NCBI GenBank assembly: GCA_963931525.1
Contig: OZ007023.1
Coordinates: 2,046,001 to 2,110,000 of the forward strand
Length of the DNA: 64,000 nt
Source: Fimenecus sp900545625
GTDB lineage: Bacteria > Bacillota > Clostridia > Oscillospirales > Acutalibacteraceae
Direction: 5' to 3'
This document shows, piece by piece, positions 58,683-64,000 of this stretch (its first letter is position 1; every line of letters begins with the position of its first letter). The position numbers and the translations under genes were made by a program. The notes beneath the pieces are model-generated. The model made no database searches. It saw only the letters and a list, made by a program, of their open reading frames with translations, and had not been told where the DNA came from.

Positions 58683-60215
58683 ATGAACGCAGTTATTTAT
58701 GCCCGATACTCATCGGACAAGCAAACCGAGCAAAGTATAGAGGGGCAGTTGCGCTATTGCCATGATTACGCGCAGCGCTGCGGCTATTCTGTGGTCGGCG
58801 AATACATAGACCGCGCCATGTCCGGCACGACCGATCATCGACCGCAGTTTCAGCAGATGATTTCTGACAGTGCGAAGAAGCAGTTTCAATTTGTTATTGT
58901 GTGGAAGCTGGACCGCTTTGCACGAAATCGTTATGATTCGGCAATTTATAAAAGCAAGCTAAAGAAAAACGGTGTGCGTGTTCTTTCTGCTACTGAGGGG
59001 ATCGGCGAGGGGGATGAATCCATCATCCTTGAAGCGGTTTTGGAAGCTATGGCAGAGACCTATTCCCGCCAGCTTTCGCAAAATGTCCGGCGCGGCATGA
59101 AAGAAAGCGCATTAAAAGGGAACTCAACAGGCGGTGCCATCCCGCTCGGGTATAAGCTTGTCAATAAGCGGCTCGCCGTCGATGATAAAACGGCTCCCAT
59201 TATACGTTATATTTTTGAGCAATACGCAAGCGGCACATCAAAAGCCGATATTGCACGCTATCTAAATGATAACGGATACAGGACACATTCCGGCAGCAAG
59301 TTTACAATCAATAGCTTCAGCCGAATTTTGACGAACCGAAAATATATAGGCTTTTATACCTATAATGGCGAAGTGGAAATAGAAAACGGCTGCCCCGCAA
59401 TTATAGAAAAGGATTTGTTTGATAAGTGCCAACGTAGACTTGCCCAAAATCGCCGTGCCCCCGGGAGGAAAAAGGCGATCATGGACTATCTGCTCAACGG
59501 GAAATTATTTTGCGGGTATTGCAAGTCCCCGATGGTAGGCGACAGTGCCACAAGCTCCACGGGTACAACGTATTACTACTATTCTTGTGCAAACCGCAAA
59601 AAGCATAAAGGCGCATGCCATAAAAAGCGCGAAAGCAAGGATTTCATAGAATGGTACATCGTGGAGCAAACCGTGCAGTATGTGCTGGATGCACAGCGTG
59701 TCGGCACGATTGCGGAGCGCGTGGTAGAAGCCTATAACAAATCTTTTTCTTTAGACAATATCCACGACTTAGAGCGTCAAATTCGTGGCGTTGACAAAGA
59801 GCTTGACAAGCTTGCAGATGCCCTAATTGATTCCAAGAGCGAAAAAATCACAGCACGCATAAATGAAAAAGCCCTGCAAATAGAAGCTCGCCGAGATGAT
59901 TTGCAAATGCAGCTCTCCCAGCAGCGCATCGCCTGTGATCGTGATACAATGCGGAAAGAAGATGTTGTTAAATGGCTGCAAAACTTTTGCGACGGCGATT
60001 TGTTTGATATGGAGTTTCGGCAGCGCATTATAGATACTTTTATCAACGCCGTTTTTCTGTTTGATGATAAGTTGCTGATTTTTTATAACGTTCGAGACGG
60101 CGAACAGATTTGCTTGATAGAATGCTCAGATGAAATCGAAAACGCTTTATCTGCTGTGGAAAGTTCGGATTTGAATTACAATGGTTCACCAAACGAAAAC
60201 CCCCGAAATTCTTGA
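58683..60215 (+). CDS. Large serine recombinase (phage integrase)
   Basis: The 510-residue protein has an N-terminal resolvase domain with the catalytic Ser in YARYSSDKQTEQSIEGQ, conserved VVWKLDRFARNRYD and LEAMAETYSRQLSQN, a recombinase domain with IPLGYKLVNKRLAVDD, a zinc ribbon (FCGYC...SCANRKKHKGACHKK) and a coiled coil near residue 350-420. It integrates the phage by attP x attB crossover. Its last codons and stop lie in the candidate att core and terminator. Confidence 0.95.
   Translation: MNAVIYARYSSDKQTEQSIEGQLRYCHDYAQRCGYSVVGEYIDRAMSGTTDHRPQFQQMISDSAKKQFQFVIVWKLDRFARNRYDSAIYKSKLKKNGVRVLSATEGIGEGDESIILEAVLEAMAETYSRQLSQNVRRGMKESALKGNSTGGAIPLGYKLVNKRLAVDDKTAPIIRYIFEQYASGTSKADIARYLNDNGYRTHSGSKFTINSFSRILTNRKYIGFYTYNGEVEIENGCPAIIEKDLFDKCQRRLAQNRRAPGRKKAIMDYLLNGKLFCGYCKSPMVGDSATSSTGTTYYYYSCANRKKHKGACHKKRESKDFIEWYIVEQTVQYVLDAQRVGTIAERVVEAYNKSFSLDNIHDLERQIRGVDKELDKLADALIDSKSEKITARINEKALQIEARRDDLQMQLSQQRIACDRDTMRKEDVVKWLQNFCDGDLFDMEFRQRIIDTFINAVFLFDDKLLIFYNVRDGEQICLIECSDEIENALSAVESSDLNYNGSPNENPRNS
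60181..60191 (+). other. Candidate right attachment site (attR)
   Basis: ATGGTTCACCA inside the integrase 3' end matches the tRNA-Lys 3' end ATGGCTCACCA in 10 of 11 bases. A terminator of the kind that follows tRNA genes lies 8 bases behind it. Confidence 0.45.
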
Positions 60216-60243
60216 TTTATCAAGGGTTTCGGGGGATTTTTTT
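60199..60243 (+). terminator. Terminator after integrase; probably the original tRNA-Lys terminator
   Basis: CCCCCGAAA...TTTCGGGGG with inner stem CTTGA/TCAAG is followed by ATTTTTTT. The integrase stop codon lies in its loop side, which suggests the terminator was there before the integrase frame reached it. Confidence 0.85.
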
Positions 60244-60247
60244 ATAC

Positions 60248-60343
60248 TCAGGATATTGGAGTTTGTTTTTCCATATGATATGCACCGTACCCACAACGCA
60301 GAATACCGTATAAAATCCACAAGACCAAAGCGACAATACCCAT
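60248..60343 (-). CDS. Small hydrophobic peptide, 31 residues
   Basis: ATG 60343 with AAGGGGAG 6 bases upstream opens MGIVALVLWILYGILRCGYG and a short polar tail. It is one membrane span. It resembles type I toxin-like or small regulatory membrane peptides by shape only. The rest of 60344-60442 holds no gene I can support. Confidence 0.4.
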   Translation of the reverse strand: MGIVALVLWILYGILRCGYGAYHMEKQTPIS

Positions 60344-60442
60344 AAACTCCCCTTTTCTTCACCTTTGTGCCATGAATTCTCAAGCTATGCCGCCTGCGTC
60401 ATGGTAGCGACAGGCGGTAAAGGCACGCGGACTTCGGCGTAT

Positions 60443-61060
60443 TTATAAGGGCTCTCCCCCGTTTTGATGCCTGCCGATGCGGGCGGATATCTGTGCAACG
60501 AGCTTGCGGCACAGCCGATAGACGCCGAAGCCGAGCAGGATGCCCGCGACGTTCAAGATCACGTCGTCCACATCGGCGACCCTGCCGAAAAAATATTGCA
60601 GCGTTTCAATGCAAACGATCCCGCCGAGCGACCAAAGGAAGAGCGTCCTAAAGCAATCACATTTCGGATACGCAAGCGGGAGCAGTACGCCGACAGGGAC
60701 GAACAGCAGCACGTTGCCCGCGAGATTCAGCAGAGAGATAGACGCCCAAGCCGAGGAATCCGCGCGACGCTCCCAAAAAAGCCAAATCGTGCGGAAAGGG
60801 ATAAAATTCGGCGCGGTACGCGGGGGTAGATAGGCGTCAAAATACCATTCGCCGCAGTCGGTGACGCCGATCAATATGCGCGGGAACACCGTCTGCGACA
60901 CGATGCCGACGACCAACATCCAAAACAGCATTAGGCATGCCTCGCGCCACAGCGGTGCACGCCGTCCCTTGCGCTTGACGAACAAAATGCGGCAGGGCAG
61001 ATATACCACGGCGGTGATTGCCATATAAATCAAAGTTCTGCCAATGTAACCAGAAATCAC
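60443..61060 (-). CDS. VanZ-like membrane protein
   Basis: The 205-residue protein has four to five spans and the VanZ family core APNFIPFRTIWLF...LLNLAGNVLLFVPVGVLLPLAYPKCDCFRTLFLWSLGGIVCIETLQYFFGRVADVDDVILNVAGILLGF. VanZ gives low teicoplanin resistance; chromosomal members are usually of unknown role. GTG start with AAAGGGGTG. Bases 61061-61190 may hold another short hydrophobic frame but no clear start. Confidence 0.9.
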   Translation of the reverse strand: MISGYIGRTLIYMAITAVVYLPCRILFVKRKGRRAPLWREACLMLFWMLVVGIVSQTVFPRILIGVTDCGEWYFDAYLPPRTAPNFIPFRTIWLFWERRADSSAWASISLLNLAGNVLLFVPVGVLLPLAYPKCDCFRTLFLWSLGGIVCIETLQYFFGRVADVDDVILNVAGILLGFGVYRLCRKLVAQISARIGRHQNGGEPL

Positions 61061-61190
61061 GTTTCACACCCCTTTTAGGCGGGACTTCCTTTAGCCGAAC
61101 GTATACATACCTGCGCACGCCAACGCGAGCAAAAGGAGAAGCAGGGCTGCCGCAAAAACGGCAAAAAGCACCAAAAAGAATACGGCGAAG

Positions 61191-61793
61191 TCACGGTGTG
61201 CCCTTGGGTTTGTCGGTCTCTGCCGCCGGTTGCGCCGCTTCCGCTGATTGTGCCGCGTTCGTCTCGGCGGCCGCTTTTTCGTCGCTGCTGCCGATTGCTT
61301 TGTTTGCCTGTATCTGCCGCACCGTAAGCCCTATAAACATACAAATAAACGGGATCGCCATGACAAAAGCATTCGTGCTCCAATCGTAGAACAGGTCTCC
61401 GATGCTTTTGGAATTGAGCGCATCCCCCATGCAAGCAATAAGAAAATTCGTCAAGCCTAAAATGGTGTATTCGGAACAATATGCCCATCCCACAAGCGCC
61501 AACAGCAACGCATAACCCAAAGCGAGCGACACAAAATTGAACACATGCGAACCGGTTGCCGCTAACATGGTTTTGCCCAGGAAGAAAAAGCCCACGAAGG
61601 ATATGAAATACAGCACGAGCAATATGACAGGTGCGACCGTATCATAAAAAACCGGCATCGGCTCTATGCCCAAATCCCATTTTGTCGTGCTAAGATCATA
61701 CAAAGCCTGCACAAGCAGAAAAAATGTATTGTATAAGATCCATGCAACCGTTGCGCACAGTGCGTTCCAGGCAAATCCTTTTCCTTTTTTCAT
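61191..61793 (-). CDS. Membrane protein, paralogue of 61872 gene
   Basis: The 200-residue protein has five or so spans (for example WILYNTFFLLVQALYDL, APVILLVLYFISFVGFFFLGK, FNFVSLALGYALLLALVGWAY, IPFICMFIGLTVRQI) and an Ala/Glu-rich tail. It is about 60 percent identical by eye to the next gene. No family is known to me. ATG 61793 follows GGAGAGG. Confidence 0.7.
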   Translation of the reverse strand: MKKGKGFAWNALCATVAWILYNTFFLLVQALYDLSTTKWDLGIEPMPVFYDTVAPVILLVLYFISFVGFFFLGKTMLAATGSHVFNFVSLALGYALLLALVGWAYCSEYTILGLTNFLIACMGDALNSKSIGDLFYDWSTNAFVMAIPFICMFIGLTVRQIQANKAIGSSDEKAAAETNAAQSAEAAQPAAETDKPKGTP

Positions 61794-61871
61794 ATGTCCT
61801 CTCCAAAACATTCCTGTATGTTGTTTTCCGCTCTTATTGCTTTGTGCCTGTGTATAACTTCTCTTGTTACG

Positions 61872-62399
61872 TCATTCTTCCGAAAGCAGGACATTTTTCT
61901 GTTGTTTGTTCTCCGTGACCTGCCGCACCGTAAGGCCTATACACATGCAAACAAACGGGATCGCCATGACAAAAGCATTTGCCTGTACATCATAGTGCAG
62001 GTCGTAAATACTATCGGAATTGAACGCATCCGCTACACAGATGATGGGGAAATTTGTCATAATCATGCTCGTATGCTCGGAATCAAACACCCACCCCACA
62101 AGCGCCCACAAAAACGCATAGCCTAAAGCCACGGACACGAAATTCAGCACGTGCGACCCGGTTGCCGCAAGCTTGGTTTTGCCCAGAAAGAAAAATCCTA
62201 TGAAGGATAATACATACAGGAAGAGCAATATGACAGGCGCGACCGTGTCATAAAAAAACGGCATCGGCTCAAAGCCGAAATCCCACTCTATTGTGCTAAA
62301 GTCATACAGAATATGTATAAACAGAAAAAATGTGTTGTATAAAATCCATGCGCCTGTGGCACACAGTGCGTTCCATGCAAATCGTTTTAATTTCTGCAT
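61872..62399 (-). CDS. Membrane protein, paralogue of 61191 gene
   Basis: The 175-residue protein shares RFAWNALCATGAWILYNTFFL, EPMPFFYDTVAPVILL and IGFFFLGKTKLAATGSHVLNFVS with its neighbour and lacks the Ala/Glu tail. The pair is a recent tandem duplication. ATG 62399 follows AGGAAAGG; the frame upstream to 62639 is not supported and overlaps another gene. Confidence 0.7.
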   Translation of the reverse strand: MQKLKRFAWNALCATGAWILYNTFFLFIHILYDFSTIEWDFGFEPMPFFYDTVAPVILLFLYVLSFIGFFFLGKTKLAATGSHVLNFVSVALGYAFLWALVGWVFDSEHTSMIMTNFPIICVADAFNSDSIYDLHYDVQANAFVMAIPFVCMCIGLTVRQVTENKQQKNVLLSEE

Positions 62400-62469
62400 T
62401 TTCCTTTCCTCCGCATTTTGTTCGGCAGTATAAAACCCCAACTTGCAGGTTCTGCGCAAAAGCAACCAT

Positions 62470-63102
62470 TCACGAAACCAACGACGATAAGGACAACTCC
62501 CCTTTCGGCGGCACGCAGGTATAGCTGAAGACCATGCGGTTTGTCGATTCCTGCTGTACCCAATACAGAATATGAAGTTCTGTATCCCCTTTGCGCATCC
62601 AAAGCGTACCGAAATAGCCGCCGTTAAACGCTTGCACAAAGGCCATTTCTTCTTTATTTGCCGACAACGCCGACATTTGCATCTGCACGCCGTCTATTTC
62701 AAAAGACTGCCCGTACAGGCGGTCCCAAGGATCGGCTTCCGGTGCGATCCCCGACGCCGGGCCCAAAAAGATTTGAACATGCAAATTTTCGGTTTCCCGC
62801 TCAATAGAATACCCACCGTCCTCTGTCGGTTCTCCGGAACGGGCCAAGTTTGCAAGGTCGTCATACAGTGCGGCACATGCCGAAGGGTTCAAGGGGGACT
62901 TGGCATATTTCCCGTGGAGGAACATGAAATAGGTATTAACGACCGCAACCAGGCAGATCAAAAGGCAGATCGCTTTTTTCGCACGCGCCATCGTTTTGTT
63001 ATGCCCCCAAACGGCCGCCGCGATGATCGCCGCTATCCAAAGAATTAAGCACAACGGTATCCAAAGGAAAATCCGAAGTAATAAAATCGTTATCATTTGC
63101 AT
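62470..63102 (-). CDS. Membrane-anchored protein of unknown function
   Basis: The 210-residue protein has two N-terminal spans (IFLWIPLCLILWIAAIIAAAVW and AICLLICLVAVVNTYFMF) and an extracellular beta-rich domain of about 140 residues ending SSLVS. GGAGAGG lies in front of the ATG. It may form one unit with the two paralogues behind it. No family recognised. Confidence 0.65.
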   Translation of the reverse strand: MQMITILLLRIFLWIPLCLILWIAAIIAAAVWGHNKTMARAKKAICLLICLVAVVNTYFMFLHGKYAKSPLNPSACAALYDDLANLARSGEPTEDGGYSIERETENLHVQIFLGPASGIAPEADPWDRLYGQSFEIDGVQMQMSALSANKEEMAFVQAFNGGYFGTLWMRKGDTELHILYWVQQESTNRMVFSYTCVPPKGELSLSSLVS

Positions 63103-63620
63103 TGGGCTCCTCTCCTTTTCGGGGCTTATTTTGTTCGTTTATTCCTCCGTCTTACCCCGGCTTTTCGGTCAAAGATACCGATGTACAGGCACAGACTTTA
63201 TGTACCAACACTGGCTCCATCACGGGGAGGAAAAACACAGCGTCCGCTTTTTAAGTCGCGGCGTTTTTCGCCTGCCGTTTTATGTCGCTTTTATATACCG
63301 CCGCATAGATCGCCAAATGCAGGAAAATGCTCAAATAGTAAACATCAGAAGCTCGCCGGTTGAAATTTCTGTGCTGATTCACCACATATAGAAACAGCGC
63401 TGTACCCGTTTCGCTTTGGTCGGATACAGCGCCGTTGTGTTTTTGCTATGGAATTGTCCTCGCTCTACCCTCTTGTTGGAAAAAATAAATATTTTCCCCT
63501 ATTGGCAGAGTAGCATTTTTATGGATTTTTGTCAATGTTTTTCAATGATTTTTCCAGATGCAACATTTTGTTGCGTAAATTTACAGCTACACTGCAGGAA
63601 AACGGGCGGCGTTTCGGTCG
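63103..63620. other. Intergenic stretch of 518 bases
   Basis: Frames open on the plus strand (to 63391) but have no start signal and mostly overlie the opposite gene. The only clear element is the hairpin at 63395-63445. It may contain the promoter for the gene at 62470. Confidence 0.5.
63395..63445. terminator. Hairpin, likely terminator
   Basis: The arms ACAGCGCTGTA-c-CCG and CGG-a-TACAGCGC pair and TTTTT follows on the plus strand; on the minus strand a shorter T-run follows. It lies behind the minus-strand gene at 63621. Confidence 0.6.
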
Positions 63621-64000
63621 CTACGGTGCCTGCATTTGCGCGGCGGCTTCTACAATCAGTTTTTCGAGGTCGATTTCCCCACTGTCTGTAGAAAGCCATA
63701 AATCCAAAAACCGATTCTCCCCCAGCAGCGTCACGCAATATGCCTGTCCCGTCTTTTTTGGGATCTGCCGCCAAAACCCTTTACAGCCGTCTATTTCCAA
63801 CGGATGCCGTGTATTATGCATTTGCACGTCTTCCGTCGTGTAATCCGGGAAGCTGTAGATGTGGACTTCCGCATCCCGTGCCTCCGCGTATTCCCGATCT
63901 GCAAGCCACTGCGGAACATGATCCATATACAATATAGAAACCCGTCCTCCCGCATCTTCCTGTTTCTGCTCGGTATCATCCGTTTTCGCGACGCCGTAAT
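63621..64000 (-). CDS. Hypothetical protein, 5' end beyond the window
   Basis: The frame is open to the right edge, so the start lies outside; the visible 126 residues include SILYMDHVPQWLADREYAEARDAEVHIYSFPDYTTEDVQMHNTRHPLEIDG and end VEAAAQMQAP. No signal or motif is recognised. It is polar, perhaps the outer part of a membrane-anchored protein like its neighbour. Confidence 0.6.
   Translation of the reverse strand, partial: YGVAKTDDTEQKQEDAGGRVSILYMDHVPQWLADREYAEARDAEVHIYSFPDYTTEDVQMHNTRHPLEIDGCKGFWRQIPKKTGQAYCVTLLGENRFLDLWLSTDSGEIDLEKLIVEAAAQMQAP

Larger units (their letters stand above)
23617..60191. mobile_element. Siphovirus-like prophage, about 36.6 kb, in tRNA-Lys
   Basis: The segment carries a full set of phage modules in order: lysis, fibres, tail, head, packaging, replication, lysogeny control and a serine recombinase. 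Genes read leftward from the control region except repressor, ImmA, cargo genes and integrase. No transposase or obvious decay is seen, so it may be inducible. The borders are inferred from the near repeat at the tRNA end and the integrase end; the exact crossover base is not proven. Confidence 0.9.

Noticed and set aside
61075..61190. Short Leu/Ala-rich frame between the VanZ-like gene and its neighbour
   Set aside because: No usable start codon with a ribosome site; it largely overlaps the end of the upstream gene.
62996..63391. Plus-strand frame of 131 residues with a hydrophobic stretch
   Set aside because: It lies mostly opposite a better gene, has no ribosome site and no recognisable protein features.

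Overview
The window looks like the chromosome of a fairly GC-rich, spore-forming Clostridia-type Firmicute, perhaps an Oscillospirales/Ruminococcaceae relative. The signs are a spoVAE gene, a dockerin-tagged secreted protein, secG and nrdR of Gram-positive type, AGGAGG-like ribosome binding sites and many intrinsic terminators. The order or family is inference; no rRNA or marker gene settles it.

Bases 1-23616 are ordinary chromosome. They hold the end of an FtsX/MacB-type permease, an esterase, mtaB, an ABC exporter pair with a large ectodomain, the three-gene module of transglutaminase-like protein, alpha-E protein and circularly permuted ATP-grasp, a MATE pump, a NYN-LOTUS protein, two tandem paralogous GH18-like proteins around a double-NUDIX protein, a GNAT enzyme, a MIF-like tautomerase, a sugar-phosphate isomerase-like protein, nrdR, a transglutaminase-dockerin protein, an aldo/keto reductase, a lone spoVAE, secG and tRNA-Lys(UUU).

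About 23617-60191 is a complete-looking siphovirus-like prophage lying directly behind the intact tRNA-Lys gene. Its right end carries a large serine recombinase (58683-60215) whose last codons hold a near copy (10 of 11 bases) of the tRNA 3' end, followed at once by what looks like the displaced tRNA terminator. Almost all phage genes are on the minus strand and read leftward from an operator-covered promoter near 56531-56584: early small proteins, a replication block (HUH-type Rep, PcfK/AcrIIA9-like and PcfJ-like proteins, a DUF3102-like protein, a methyltransferase, a VRR-NUC nuclease), then terminase, portal, head, tail, fibre and lysis genes ending at a terminator near 23774. The immunity side (CI-like repressor, ImmA protease, an AT-rich membrane protein, integrase) reads rightward. 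Several single-gene cargo units (morons) with their own promoters or terminators are inserted: a TM2 protein at 27872, a membrane protein at 44062, a small protein at 55926 and the AT-rich membrane protein at 57727.

Bases 60192-64000 return to chromosome: a VanZ-like protein, two tandem paralogous membrane proteins, another membrane protein and the 3' part of a gene running off the right edge.

The most notable points are a head protein fused to an ADP-ribosyltransferase-like domain, the PcfK/AcrIIA9-like candidate anti-CRISPR, a likely small RNA or origin element on the strand opposite the early operon (52844-52951), a probable +1 programmed frameshift in the tail chaperone pair, a pentapeptide-repeat protein encoded by a 15-bp minisatellite, and hairpin-plus-leader units repeated inside the late operon.
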